Shown one piece after another: positions 8,154 to 16,704 of a DNA stretch of 29,249 bases. A model generated the notes under the pieces. It searched no databases, had not been told where the DNA came from, and saw nothing but the letters and a program-made list of their open reading frames with translations. The position numbers and the translations under genes were made by a program. The number at the start of each line of letters is the position of its first letter. Positions within the stretch are counted from its first letter, which is position 1. The stretch comes from an uncultured Fenollaria sp. (GTDB lineage: Bacteria > Bacillota > Clostridia > Tissierellales > Peptoniphilaceae). The DNA lies in NCBI RefSeq assembly GCF_946221515.1, contig NZ_CAMJVK010000017.1, forward strand, positions 1 to 29,249, in the 5' to 3' direction.

Positions 8154-9347
8154 CTATTTGTATATACTCTTAAAATCTTCTAAGCTTTGTAATAATTTAT
8201 TTTTAATCTGATTGATTCTTTCAACTTTAATGCTTCCGTCAAGAGCTTCTCTAACAGGAATTACATTGTAGTGGTCTCTGCCGTTAGTCCTGTATTTGTC
8301 AACCCAAAGCGGATGCGCTTCAAACTTCTCTACAACTACGCCATTTGGCGTCTTTTGTAAGATGACTTCCATCATTAATTCATTCTCGCTATAGCGATTT
8401 GGCATAAACTCACGTCTTTGATTTGAGACAAAATTGCCCATGGAGTAGCAAACATAAGTCTTCTTACCACCAGACTCAATCACATCGCACTTTTGTATAA
8501 CGTGTGGATGCGAGCCTAAGATTATGTCTACGCCTAGCTCGTTAAGCTTCTTCGCAGTATTTTCTTGCGCCTTGTTTGGCTTTAGCTGGTACTCAACGCC
8601 CCAGTGCATGTAGACAAGCTTTACATCAACATCATTTGCATCCATATATTCGACATCTTTTTTAATCTTGTCCATATCGATGAAGTTTACCGCATAAGCT
8701 TTGTCAGTACCCTTCACGCGGCTATCAAAACCGTTGATGGAGTAAGTGTAGGCCGATATGCCAAACTTAATACCATTTACTTCCTTAATAAGCGGCATGT
8801 TATTTGCGTCTTTATATGTGCCGACATTGTCCATGCCATAGCTCTTAATTGTGTCTATGGTCTTGTCTATGCCCTTGAAGCCCTTATCAAAGGCGTGGTT
8901 ATTCGCAGTCGCAATCACGTCGAAGCCGCTGTTTTTAATAGCTTCAACAGACGATTCAGGCGAAGAAAACGTTGGATAGCCAGTGTATTGCCCGTTGTGA
9001 GAAACAGTTGTCTCGTAATTAATCATAGCAAGATCTGCTTCTTTAAAAAACGGCAAATATTTAAAATATTCGTCAAATTTGTATCCGTCGTTGTACTTTG
9101 CTCCTTTTAATTGCGGTCCATGCGTCATAAAGTCGCCAGCAGCGAATATCCTTACTCTGCTTTGTCTAAGCTTTTCAAGCTCGGCTCTATATTTTTCAAG
9201 AGCGTCCTGTCTTGCTTCTAGCTCTATTTTATAAGTGAAAGTATTGATGCTTTCCTTTAATATATTATTTACGTCTATGTCCTTTGCCGGGCCGAATAAT
9301 AAATTTGCAATACATAGAAGACCTAAGACTATATTTTTAAATATCAT
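8154..9347 (-). CDS. CapA-family protein (metallophosphoesterase-like fold, surface-anchored)
   Basis: 397 residues. A hydrophobic N-terminus (about 2-20) would export or anchor it outside the membrane, followed by a coiled-coil-prone stretch (about 40-64). The CapA/PgsA domain begins at AAGDFMTHG (69-77) and shows the usual metal-site motifs: NYETTVS, TANNHAFDKG, HWGVEY and GSHPHVIQ. In Bacillus, CapA takes part in poly-gamma-glutamate export, but no capB/capC gene is nearby, so a capsule role is not supported; many stand-alone CapA-like proteins have unknown substrates. Start ATG follows a strong AGGAGG. It begins one base after the preceding gene ends, so the two are surely co-transcribed. 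Confidence 0.88.
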   Translation of the reverse strand: MIFKNIVLGLLCIANLLFGPAKDIDVNNILKESINTFTYKIELEARQDALEKYRAELEKLRQSRVRIFAAGDFMTHGPQLKGAKYNDGYKFDEYFKYLPFFKEADLAMINYETTVSHNGQYTGYPTFSSPESSVEAIKNSGFDVIATANNHAFDKGFKGIDKTIDTIKSYGMDNVGTYKDANNMPLIKEVNGIKFGISAYTYSINGFDSRVKGTDKAYAVNFIDMDKIKKDVEYMDANDVDVKLVYMHWGVEYQLKPNKAQENTAKKLNELGVDIILGSHPHVIQKCDVIESGGKKTYVCYSMGNFVSNQRREFMPNRYSENELMMEVILQKTPNGVVVEKFEAHPLWVDKYRTNGRDHYNVIPVREALDGSIKVERINQIKNKLLQSLEDFKSIYK

Positions 9348-9348
9348 A

Positions 9349-9909
9349 TCACGACCTCCTCTTCATAACGTCTTCAATAAGCATGAATAAACCAAGCGAT
9401 AAGAATACATCGCCTATGCTAATAACAGTTTTAAAGCTAGTGAACTTGCCTATAGGGATAGTGTCCGCTAGTGCGTTGAAAGTCTTTCCGCTCACTAAAA
9501 GCGTATGTGTCATCGAAAGTGAGTTCTCTAAAGCAGCCAGCTCATGAACTGAACCGTTATATACAAGTGCTTCCTTCAGAACTGGCATAAAGCCAGCGTA
9601 ATTAATCATCGCCATTAGGTTTAAAGCTAGGCCCAAGGCAATGATGTTAAAGGCAAAGTACTTATTATTTGCAATAGAAAAGAATATCATCACAAAAAAT
9701 GTAAATAGATTAAGATATGGGTAAACCATCATCAGCTCACGTCTATGAGCAAGATTAAATCTTGTGATATAGACAAGTACCGCTATATTTAATAGCGCTG
9801 TTATTACTAAGAACCATGTATATCTTAAGTTCATCTTAAATAAATTTTTTATGCGTCCGCCATTGATTAATGAGATGAGAATGGCAAATATAATTACAAA
9901 TAAAGCCAT
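9349..9909 (-). CDS. Small integral membrane protein, DUF5317-like
   Basis: 186 residues from the chosen ATG, with about five hydrophobic spans (N-terminal 1-18, around 30-50, 65-85, 88-108 and the C-terminal end). The segment NYAGFMPV and the ending ISIGDVFLSLGLFMLIED resemble DUF5317 proteins, whose role is unknown. The ATG lies one base after the upstream stop codon and has GAGG 6 bases before it. A longer frame opening at a TTG (9954) would overlap the previous gene and lacks a better site, so it was not chosen. It sits in the middle of the operon leading to the CapA-like gene. Confidence 0.65.
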   Translation of the reverse strand: MALFVIIFAILISLINGGRIKNLFKMNLRYTWFLVITALLNIAVLVYITRFNLAHRRELMMVYPYLNLFTFFVMIFFSIANNKYFAFNIIALGLALNLMAMINYAGFMPVLKEALVYNGSVHELAALENSLSMTHTLLVSGKTFNALADTIPIGKFTSFKTVISIGDVFLSLGLFMLIEDVMKRRS

Positions 9910-9910
9910 A

Positions 9911-10435
9911 CTAAACCTCAGCTTTCTCTTGGGCAATGAGCCTATTAATCTCAAAATTAAGTCTATCTCTTATGTATATGGCATAGAGCTTCTTCTCGTT
10001 TACTTTTGTGTAGTAAATGCTAAATAGCATGGCTATGACCACGGCACTTAAAGCGAAGGCGAAAAAAGTTTTTAGTGTAACACCAAATATCTTTTCTATG
10101 TCAAAGTACTTTAGGGACTTCGCACTTAAGAAGAATGTCACAAACGATATCGCCACAGGTAAAAGTATCCTTGATAGAGGTGCAACAAAGCTTCTAAAAT
10201 CAACTGCTTTATACTTTGTCTCTAAGTAGACGCTTATCTTAGCCGTACTTAGGTTTAGTGACTTAAGTAAGTCATCATCATATACAAAGACATCGTTTAC
10301 TATCTCATCAAGCGCCTCTTCTTTGACCTTGCCATAGATTTTTGTCTTCAAAGAGCCGTCGCTTTTCCAAAACAAAGATCTTATCTCTTCTTCAAATTCT
10401 TTTTTATATTTTTCAATGCAATCTTTTGTCTGCAT
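9911..10435 (-). CDS. Hypothetical membrane protein with two central transmembrane helices
   Basis: 174 residues; I do not recognise the family. The N-terminal half (1-82) is charged and predicted soluble. Two hydrophobic helices follow (about 88-105 and 120-140), ending in a basic helical tail. It is the first gene of the operon, reading into the DUF5317-like, CapA-like and methyltransferase genes with a one-base gap to the next. Start ATG has GAGGAG 6-7 bases upstream. Nothing suggests a catalytic site; a scaffold or sensor at the membrane is possible. Confidence 0.7.
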   Translation of the reverse strand: MQTKDCIEKYKKEFEEEIRSLFWKSDGSLKTKIYGKVKEEALDEIVNDVFVYDDDLLKSLNLSTAKISVYLETKYKAVDFRSFVAPLSRILLPVAISFVTFFLSAKSLKYFDIEKIFGVTLKTFFAFALSAVVIAMLFSIYYTKVNEKKLYAIYIRDRLNFEINRLIAQEKAEV

Positions 10436-10480
10436 ATTTATCTCCTCACAATATCATTAATATTATATCATATAATTGAG

Positions 10481-10524
10481 CCTTTACTATTAAAGATTAG
10501 TCTATACTAAGCCCCTTTACTATT
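10481..10524. repeat. Direct repeat CCTTTACTATT, two copies 33 bases apart
   Basis: The 11-base sequence occurs at 10481-10491 and again at 10514-10524, about three helical turns apart, in the 5' leader of the 10435-7075 operon and downstream of its likely promoter. It could be an operator or a chance AT-rich repeat. Confidence 0.4.
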
Positions 10525-10536
10525 GACATTATTTAT

Positions 10537-10565
10537 ATTATAGCATAAAAAAACTGAACTATCTA
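10537..10565 (-). promoter_or_regulatory. Probable promoter of the 10435-7075 operon (extended -10)
   Basis: On the minus strand TATAAT (10537-10542) is preceded by TGC, an extended -10, and a weak -35 TAGATA (10560-10565) lies 17 bases upstream. It overlaps the terminator of the upstream gene. A second TATAAT at 10462-10467 has no good -35. Confidence 0.45.
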
Positions 10566-10575
10566 CTAGCTCAGT
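10547..10575 (-). terminator. Terminator of the yitT-like gene
   Basis: A 9-bp stem (10553-10561 with 10567-10575, one G-T pair, 5-base loop) is followed on the minus strand by seven T. It lies 18 bases past the stop codon. Confidence 0.88.
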
Positions 10576-10592
10576 CTTAATATGATATTTAC

Positions 10593-11486
10593 TTATATAA
10601 ATCTTCTCCACTTTTCACCAAGTATTTCGTTCGCGCTGCTTGTTACTACAAAGGCTGTTGGATCTACGTCGTTAACGAACTCCTTAAGTCTAATGTACTC
10701 ACGAGTCGAAACTGCTGTTTGAATCAAAACGTTATCCTTCTTTGAGTAAGCGCCCTTATACGGAATAAGGTTTGCGGATCTATCAAGGTCTTCTATGATA
10801 AACTTTGATACTAGGTCGACCTCTTTAGTATTGATGTAGCAAAGCTTACTTGTGTTAAGACCGCTTATAGTGATGCTTACAACAGCTCCATTGATTATAA
10901 CGCCCATAACTGAATATAAAAATATATTCATACCAAAAGCAGATCCAGCAAATATACTAACAACAAGGTCTGCAATAACGCAGCCTATACCTAGATCAAG
11001 GCCTAAGTACTTTTGCATAATCTTGGCGATGATATCTGTTCCGCCTGTAGATGTATATTGATTAAGTACCATGCCCACGCCTATGCCTTGAATAATCATG
11101 CCTAGAGTGATTATTAAAAACAAGTCATCTGATAATGGCTTTGGATTTGGAAAGATTATTTCAAATAGCCATACTAAACCTGATAAAGCAAGTGTCACGA
11201 CTATAGTCCTAGTGCCAAAGTCCTTACCTATAAATATAAAGCCCATAATAAATAGAATGATGTTTACTAAGATAAATAGTGGTCCAACGCCTAGTGGTAT
11301 GTAGTGACTTAGGACGATGGCTATACCTGAAGCGCCTCCTGATGTTAAATTGGATGGAACCAAGAAGAAATGTATAGCACTGGCAACAAGTGTTATGCCG
11401 ATGATGATAAGCGCTATCTCCTTCCAATTGTACTTGTGTTTTATCTTATCCTTATTTAAATTTTGTACTTCATTAGTTATGTTCAT
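10593..11486 (-). CDS. YitT-family membrane protein (DUF161 + DUF2179)
   Basis: 297 residues. The N-terminal part (about 20-205) has five or six hydrophobic helices with family motifs PSNLTSGGASGIAIVLS and NQYTSTGGTDIIAKIM. The soluble C-terminal domain (about 215-295) is DUF2179, with GAYSKKDNVLIQTAVSTREYIRLKEFV. YitT proteins are widespread in Bacillota; no transported substrate is firmly established. It is a single-gene unit with its own promoter and terminator. Start ATG has AAGGGG upstream. Confidence 0.9.
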   Translation of the reverse strand: MNITNEVQNLNKDKIKHKYNWKEIALIIIGITLVASAIHFFLVPSNLTSGGASGIAIVLSHYIPLGVGPLFILVNIILFIMGFIFIGKDFGTRTIVVTLALSGLVWLFEIIFPNPKPLSDDLFLIITLGMIIQGIGVGMVLNQYTSTGGTDIIAKIMQKYLGLDLGIGCVIADLVVSIFAGSAFGMNIFLYSVMGVIINGAVVSITISGLNTSKLCYINTKEVDLVSKFIIEDLDRSANLIPYKGAYSKKDNVLIQTAVSTREYIRLKEFVNDVDPTAFVVTSSANEILGEKWRRFI

Positions 11487-11542
11487 AGTTTACCCCTTTT
11501 CTATAAATATTTTCTATAATAAATTTACCAAATATGAAATCA

Positions 11543-11571
11543 ATTATACCACAAGGCCCGCTTTAGTTCAA
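11543..11571 (-). promoter_or_regulatory. SigA-type promoter of the yitT-like gene
   Basis: On the minus strand TTGAAC (11566-11571), 17 bases, TATAAT (11543-11548); about 56 bases from the -10 to the start codon. Confidence 0.75.
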
Positions 11572-11626
11572 GCATTTTTACGTCTATTTGCTATAATATT
11601 TATATGAGTTCAACCATAAGCTTTTC

Positions 11627-11655
11627 TTTACAAAAAAATTTATTTGATATATAAT
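11627..11655 (+). promoter_or_regulatory. SigA-type promoter of the rubrerythrin gene
   Basis: TTTACA (11627-11632), exact 17-base spacer, TATAAT (11650-11655). Transcription would begin near 11662, giving a leader of about 42 bases with ribosome site AAGGAGAGG at 11691-11699. I looked for a PerR-type inverted repeat and saw none that was convincing. Confidence 0.75.
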
Positions 11656-11703
11656 ATATTTACATAAAATACCTAAATTAATTGTATTGAAAGGAGAGGT
11701 ATT

Positions 11704-12285
11704 ATGAAATTAAAAGACGCAAGAACATCTAACAATCTTATGAAGGCTTTCATCAATGAATGCCAAGCATCAATGAGGTACTCTTACTATGCTAAACAAG
11801 CCAAAGAAGATGGTTATGTTCAAATACAAAAAATCTTTGAAGAAACATCTCAAAATGAGGCTGAGCATGCTAAGAGATTCTACAAATTCTTAAGGGATGA
11901 AATGCAAGGTGAAGAAATCAAAATCACTAATACATACCCTGTAGTTTTTGATAAAACATTAGAAAACTTAAAGGCGGCTGCAGAAGATGAAAACTATGAA
12001 GCAACAAAACTTTACCCAGACTTTTCTAAAGAAGCAGAAAAAGAAGGTTTTAAGGAAATAGCTAAAGTTTTCCAAGAAATATCAGAAGTTGAAATGGCTC
12101 ATCACAATAGATACAAAAAACTTGTTGAAAATATTGAAGCAGGTAAAGTATTTAAGAGAGATGAAGTTTATATTTGGAAATGTCTAAACTGTGGTTACCT
12201 ACATGAAGGCAAAACACCACCAAAGAAATGTCCTGCATGTGATCACCCAATGGACTTCTTCGAAATCTTTGTAGAAAATTATTAA
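11704..12285 (+). CDS. rbr: Rubrerythrin
   Basis: 193 residues, the normal length. The N-terminal ferritin-like four-helix domain carries the di-iron ligands, including ExxH at E52/H55 (EAEH) and at E130/H133 (EMAH). The C-terminal rubredoxin-like domain holds an Fe(SCys)4 site: C160, C163, C176 and C179 (WKCLNCG, then KKCPACD). Rubrerythrin reduces hydrogen peroxide with electrons from reduced rubredoxin/NAD(P)H systems and protects anaerobes from oxygen exposure. It is a monocistronic gene with its own promoter, a strong ribosome site and a perfect terminator. Its product could protect the oxygen-sensitive iron-sulfur and Co(I) enzymes encoded nearby, though no operon link exists. Confidence 0.97.
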   Translation: MKLKDARTSNNLMKAFINECQASMRYSYYAKQAKEDGYVQIQKIFEETSQNEAEHAKRFYKFLRDEMQGEEIKITNTYPVVFDKTLENLKAAAEDENYEATKLYPDFSKEAEKEGFKEIAKVFQEISEVEMAHHNRYKKLVENIEAGKVFKRDEVYIWKCLNCGYLHEGKTPPKKCPACDHPMDFFEIFVENY

Positions 12286-12304
12286 AATTTACTTAAAGAA
12301 AAAA

Positions 12305-12342
12305 TATGATGTAGATCAACTTGGTCTACATCATATTTTTTA
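12305..12342. terminator. Strong bidirectional terminator between rubrerythrin and MATE genes
   Basis: A perfect 12-bp stem (12305-12316 with 12326-12337, 9-base loop) is followed by T-runs on both strands, so it can end the rubrerythrin transcript and the convergent MATE transcript. Confidence 0.9.
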
Positions 12343-12448
12343 TGCGTTAAGTATTTATTTGCATTAATTTTTTTGCTTTGCTCTAATTTTTTAATCTTGC
12401 TAATATTTTTGCTTTAATCCGATTTTCTATTTGCAATTTTATTCTATT

Positions 12449-13789
12449 CTAGATTTTCTTTTCAACCCATTTGCCTTGATTAAATCTTATACTCATAAAG
12501 ATTAATCTTGAGAATTGGTCTGAGAAAACGCCCAGCCATATACCCACAAGGCCAAGGTGAAATACATTAACTAAGACATAAGTAACTACTGTACGTATGA
12601 TACTAACACTTACTATGGATGCGATAAGTGTGTACTTCACATCGCCCGCCGCTCTTAAGCAGCCGCCATAAATGATTTGCGAGATTTGGCAAATGACTAT
12701 GACTGTTATGAAGCGACCAATCATTACGCCATAATTAATAACTGCTTCATCTTGGAAGAAGGCACCGAAAATGTATTTACCGAAGAATAATAATATCGCG
12801 GATAAAACTAGTGATATAACAAAGCCCACCTTTTGACAAGTCTTGCCATAAGTCACTGCGTCGTCATACTTCTTCGCGCCAAGTGCCTCGCCTGATAATG
12901 CAACGGCTGCGACCTGCATACCATCAGCAAAGGCAAAGCCAATGCTTAGTACGTTCATGCCAACATTGTGTGCCGCGAACTGATCCGTTCCTAAGGACGC
13001 CGCCATAAGCGCTGTAGTTAAGAATCCGATTCTCATTGCAAGGTTCTCAACAAACATATTTAGTCCAAGCTTCATTATGCTTACAAAGGCATCTAAGCTT
13101 GGTTTGATTTTATATTTTATTATATATGGCAGTCTTACATATGAACCTGCCTTGAATAAAGACCTAATACTCATAACGCTCGCAACAAAGGTACCAAGCA
13201 CGGTCGCTATCGCCGCGCCTCTTACGCCCATAGCTGGAAAACCAAGTTTACCATTAATAAGTATGTAGTTAAAGCAAATATTTACTATACTTGATACTAA
13301 ATTTGTTGTGAAGGCAATCTTTGTGTTACCACTACCTCTTTGAGCCGCGTTTATAACTATGCTTATGATATTAAAAATGCAAAATCCCATGATGATGTTA
13401 AAGTAACGGGTAGCATAATCATGTGTATCTGACTTACTGCCAGCTAGCTTAAGTATTGGATCTGAGAATGTCACCATGACCGTCGATATTATCACACATA
13501 AAATGACAGCAACAACAAAGGCAGTTACTAAGACTTCGTTCGCTGAACGTCTGTCCTCCTCTCCTTTTCTCCTCGCAACAAGGGCTGAAACAGCTATGCT
13601 TATCGAGAAGAATATAGCGAGACCTATAAACTTAGGCTGCGTCGTTAAGCCAACAGCCGAGATCGCATAAGTACCTAAGTTTGATACCATGTAAGTGTCG
13701 ATGATGCCCGCCAAAGCTATGAAGACACTCTCAAGCACCGATGGCCACGCAACTTTAAATACCCTTTTCAAAAATTCATTATCTAGCAA
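12449..13789 (-). CDS. MATE-family multidrug/metabolite exporter
   Basis: 446 residues with about 12 hydrophobic helices in two homologous halves, typical MATE length. N-terminal FKVAWPSVLESVFIALAGIIDTYMV and the central GVRGAAIATVLGTF match MATE family positions; the second half opens with KLGLNMFVENLAMR. These transporters export cationic drugs or metabolites in exchange for Na+ or H+. The substrate cannot be predicted. The start is a TTG with GGAAGTGA 4 bases upstream, a weak site. The gene stands alone, with its own promoter at 13846-13874 and a shared terminator at 12305-12342. Confidence 0.92.
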   Translation of the reverse strand: MLDNEFLKRVFKVAWPSVLESVFIALAGIIDTYMVSNLGTYAISAVGLTTQPKFIGLAIFFSISIAVSALVARRKGEEDRRSANEVLVTAFVVAVILCVIISTVMVTFSDPILKLAGSKSDTHDYATRYFNIIMGFCIFNIISIVINAAQRGSGNTKIAFTTNLVSSIVNICFNYILINGKLGFPAMGVRGAAIATVLGTFVASVMSIRSLFKAGSYVRLPYIIKYKIKPSLDAFVSIMKLGLNMFVENLAMRIGFLTTALMAASLGTDQFAAHNVGMNVLSIGFAFADGMQVAAVALSGEALGAKKYDDAVTYGKTCQKVGFVISLVLSAILLFFGKYIFGAFFQDEAVINYGVMIGRFITVIVICQISQIIYGGCLRAAGDVKYTLIASIVSVSIIRTVVTYVLVNVFHLGLVGIWLGVFSDQFSRLIFMSIRFNQGKWVEKKI

Positions 13790-13845
13790 TTAATCACTTC
13801 CATATCACTTTCATATCTATCTATTTGTAAAAAACAATTTAAACT

Positions 13846-13874
13846 ATTATAACACATTTTTTACACTCATTCAA
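13846..13874 (-). promoter_or_regulatory. SigA-type promoter of the MATE gene
   Basis: On the minus strand TTGAAT (13869-13874), 17-base spacer, TATAAT (13846-13851). The leader is about 50 bases. Confidence 0.75.
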
Positions 13875-13993
13875 GACAATAGTTGTATTTATTTAGATAA
13901 GCGAAAGATTGCTCTCGTGCTACTTGCTTAAAAAGATGTACCGCTCGTCACTTGTCTTTTGCTTTTACTTTGTCTATCACTTTCATCTCAAAT

Positions 13994-14022
13994 AAAAAGC
14001 AAGCCCAAGCTAATGGACTTGC
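13994..14022 (-). terminator. Terminator of the YbaK-to-PPC operon
   Basis: A 9-bp stem (13999-14007 with 14014-14022, one G-T pair) is followed on the minus strand by TTTTTATTT. It lies about 33 bases past the last gene of the operon. Confidence 0.8.
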
Positions 14023-14054
14023 CTTATATAATTTTCTTATACTATATATTGATT

Positions 14055-14486
14055 CTATATATCGATAATCTTGATGCCTGTCTCGTCATCGACTCTTCTT
14101 TGATAAGTGTTTTCGCACTCATCGATGCGTAGCTCACATGTGCCGCTTATGATGCACTTGTTTAGGTGACCGCCGACAGTTATGCAAGTACCTTGCACTA
14201 ATCCATCTGAAACCATGATGTGAAGGTGTATATACGCATCGCCCGCGTCTTGAGTGATATTGCCAATTAAAGAAAGAATTTCGAATTCGCCTTCGTATTT
14301 ATTTTTGATATACTCTCTCTTTTTTACGCTATAAACACCAAGCTCTACTTCTGATGAGGCGCCTATACCTGTTATAGTAGCCGCCTTTATATCAGTCTCT
14401 TTAATAAACTCATTAAGCTTATCTAAAACTTCTTCGCCTCTATCGATCCTAACGATATATGATGCGCCGTCTTTGATGTACTTCAT
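14055..14486 (-). CDS. PPC-domain protein (DUF296, AF0104/AT-hook-associated fold)
   Basis: 143 residues, the size of stand-alone bacterial PPC (plants and prokaryotes conserved) proteins. The N-terminal strand carries IVRIDRGEEVLDKLNEF, followed by ATITGIGASSEVELGVY. Metal-site histidines are H87 and H89 (IHLHIMVSD) and H107 (GGHL), as in structurally characterised family members. In plants the domain is found in AT-hook proteins; the role of the bacterial single-domain form is unknown. Last gene of a four-gene operon, 17 bases after the DUF3160 lipoprotein, with AAAGGAG upstream of ATG. Confidence 0.87.
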   Translation of the reverse strand: MKYIKDGASYIVRIDRGEEVLDKLNEFIKETDIKAATITGIGASSEVELGVYSVKKREYIKNKYEGEFEILSLIGNITQDAGDAYIHLHIMVSDGLVQGTCITVGGHLNKCIISGTCELRIDECENTYQRRVDDETGIKIIDI

Positions 14487-14502
14487 ATTTTGCTCCTTTT
14501 TA

Positions 14503-16704
14503 TTAATATAAACTTCCTACCTTATTTGTAAATAATTCTTTCTTAAAGAATGGCTCTATCTTGTCTTTTTCGCCTTCCATGTCATAAATTGGAAGCATTT
14601 CCTTAAACTCGTTGTTATCAAGTCTATTTTTAGAATAAAATTCATAATAGTTCATTACGGAGCCGCTGCCTAGATAATACTTGCCATTAAGTCTATAAAC
14701 TACATATATAGTCGAGAATCTTCCTGAACCTACTTCTAAGAAGGATCCTTCTGGCTTATCAACCACGTTTGAGCCAATTCTTTGAATGTCAGCAACATTG
14801 GCTGTGTCTCTATCAACTGGAGGAATTTCAAATTCTTCGCCGCTGTCATCTTTGTTAAATGCTATGAAGATGTTTTCCATCTCTCCGCCAATTACTTTAA
14901 GTCTTTCATTATCTTCATCGCTAGTAGTTTCGTCCTTTAACTCTTCTATGCTAACCTTGATTAAAAATTCAAGCATATCATCAAAATCTTTTAATCTTGC
15001 TTTTTGCTCGTTATTTAATAAAGAATATTTTTCATCTGCATCCATAGTTAAGCCTACTAAATACTTAACTCTTCTATATAGATTAACATTTGGTTCAACA
15101 TAGTGTCTTAAATCTGTCGGTTCGTCGCCGCCACACTCAGCACCAAATTGTTTTGCGTATAAAATTGTATCATGCTTTAATTGAGCCCAAGATGCAAGCG
15201 CTGTGTTTAAATCCTTGTATTGCCATTTTTCACTTCTCATAAAATCTGGATAGCCTTCGCCGTACTCGTTATTAAAAGCTTTTAAAACCCATAGCCATGT
15301 TCTATAAATATTTGCTTTTTCTTCTTTATCTGTTCTTGCATCAACCATAGCATTTGTTTCTTCGTATTTTTCTTTAAAATTATCCCACTTCAAATTGTCT
15401 TCGTTTGTAAGAGTAAGTCTCTCTGCAAGGCTATTGCCAAGAAGTGCCATAAGGTCAACGCCTGAAACAACTGGTCTCTTGCTTTTTGGATCAGTATCGA
15501 CTAAGTTTTGTAGCCAAGTGTTGTCAACAACTGCTCTTTGTGGTAAGAAGGCAAAAACTTTTCCTGAATCAGGTTTTATCTTTGGATCTTCTTTATTTGC
15601 AATATCATCAGCAACAGCATTTACAACATTTTTCTCAAGTATTGCTTCGACTGAATTATCTTTAGTAAGTTTACTTATGCTCTTGTATATGTCTATAGGA
15701 GTAGTGTCTTCAGTATTTTCAACTAAGAAACTAATTGGCTTATATATGTCTTGCCATAATTTAAAACTTGCCTCATCCTTAAGCATGTTTCTTGATATAA
15801 GCATAGCTTGCTTAACTGCATCTAGATTTATAGTTTTGTCAGGATTTTCTAATTTAACTAGCTCTTGTGAATAAAGCATATTTACTCTAAAGTATTTCTT
15901 TAGATTTTCGTTCTTAGTGTAGTTGCCACGAACCTTAAATTGTGAGTAATCAATTTCATTGCCTGTGATGTTTGATACAGCATTGCCTTCTGCCTTGATA
16001 TTGTCAAGCTCTTTGTCAGCTAAGTCTCTTACTTCGCTTGGCACTTCGCCATCATATTTAGCTTCAAGTAAATCAAGCGCACATAAAAATAATGCTGCGT
16101 TTCTCAAAGTCAGATCTTTTTCTTCGCCCTTTGCTTCTTTGTAATCACTTAAAGCGTTGTCCAAGCAATTTTTTGATAGAGCCATAAGCTTTTGCTTTAA
16201 TGAGTTTTGCTCCATATCCTCCATCATACCAAGGTAAATAATGTGGTACAAGTGTACAATGGAGTCTGTAGTTACAAAATTGTTACTACCCATATATTGA
16301 TTAGTTTCATAAATGCTAAATGGCTGTTGATACTTTTCGTAATCTATAAAAAATCCATCGTCTTCAAGATTTTTCATCATTCTATCATTATATTCTTTAG
16401 CATATTCATCTGAAACAAAACCGTTAATCATCTTAGACTCTTTTGGAGCATCATATGGCTTAACATTTGCTTCAACCTCAATGTCTTCAAAGTCCTTTAC
16501 TTCTTCAACATCCAATAGTTTTTCAGCATCATAGCCAAGCAAAGCATTTAAGCCAGCTTCACCCACTTCATTTTTTTCTTCTTTACTAGTCTCTTTACCT
16601 TCTTCTTTTTTATTATCGTCTCCCTCCATCTTATTAAATGGTGAAGAGCATGCACTTAAGGTCATTACTAATAGCAAGACCATAGCTAATAATCTTTTTT
16701 TCAT
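14503..16704 (-). CDS. DUF3160 lipoprotein
   Basis: 733 residues. A clear lipoprotein signal ends LSAC with C19 as the lipidated cysteine, followed by an acidic, Lys/Glu-rich linker (about 27-50). The rest, beginning near residue 80, matches DUF3160: FVTTDSIVHLYHIIYLGMMEDME near 142-164, FLPQRAVVDNTW, and ASWAQLKHDTILYAKQF near 505-521. The protein is largely alpha-helical and exposed outside the membrane; its function is not established. It overlaps the upstream FG-GAP-like gene by 4 bases, which suggests the two surface proteins are made together. AGGAGG lies about 13 bases before ATG. Confidence 0.85.
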   Translation of the reverse strand: MKKRLLAMVLLLVMTLSACSSPFNKMEGDDNKKEEGKETSKEEKNEVGEAGLNALLGYDAEKLLDVEEVKDFEDIEVEANVKPYDAPKESKMINGFVSDEYAKEYNDRMMKNLEDDGFFIDYEKYQQPFSIYETNQYMGSNNFVTTDSIVHLYHIIYLGMMEDMEQNSLKQKLMALSKNCLDNALSDYKEAKGEEKDLTLRNAALFLCALDLLEAKYDGEVPSEVRDLADKELDNIKAEGNAVSNITGNEIDYSQFKVRGNYTKNENLKKYFRVNMLYSQELVKLENPDKTINLDAVKQAMLISRNMLKDEASFKLWQDIYKPISFLVENTEDTTPIDIYKSISKLTKDNSVEAILEKNVVNAVADDIANKEDPKIKPDSGKVFAFLPQRAVVDNTWLQNLVDTDPKSKRPVVSGVDLMALLGNSLAERLTLTNEDNLKWDNFKEKYEETNAMVDARTDKEEKANIYRTWLWVLKAFNNEYGEGYPDFMRSEKWQYKDLNTALASWAQLKHDTILYAKQFGAECGGDEPTDLRHYVEPNVNLYRRVKYLVGLTMDADEKYSLLNNEQKARLKDFDDMLEFLIKVSIEELKDETTSDEDNERLKVIGGEMENIFIAFNKDDSGEEFEIPPVDRDTANVADIQRIGSNVVDKPEGSFLEVGSGRFSTIYVVYRLNGKYYLGSGSVMNYYEFYSKNRLDNNEFKEMLPIYDMEGEKDKIEPFFKKELFTNKVGSLY

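Noticed and set aside
8154..9347. Poly-gamma-glutamate capsule locus
   Set aside because: Only the CapA-like gene is present. No capB/capC or pgsB/pgsC homologue lies nearby.
11627..11703. PerR operator before the rubrerythrin gene
   Set aside because: AT-rich stretches near TATAATATATT do not form the expected inverted repeat.
12346..12448. Short repeats like TTGCTTTAAT between the terminator and the MATE gene
   Set aside because: Irregular in spacing and sequence, in very AT-rich DNA. No sign of a regular array.
13875..13993. tRNA or other stable RNA between the MATE and PPC genes
   Set aside because: No cloverleaf or long stem found apart from the terminator.
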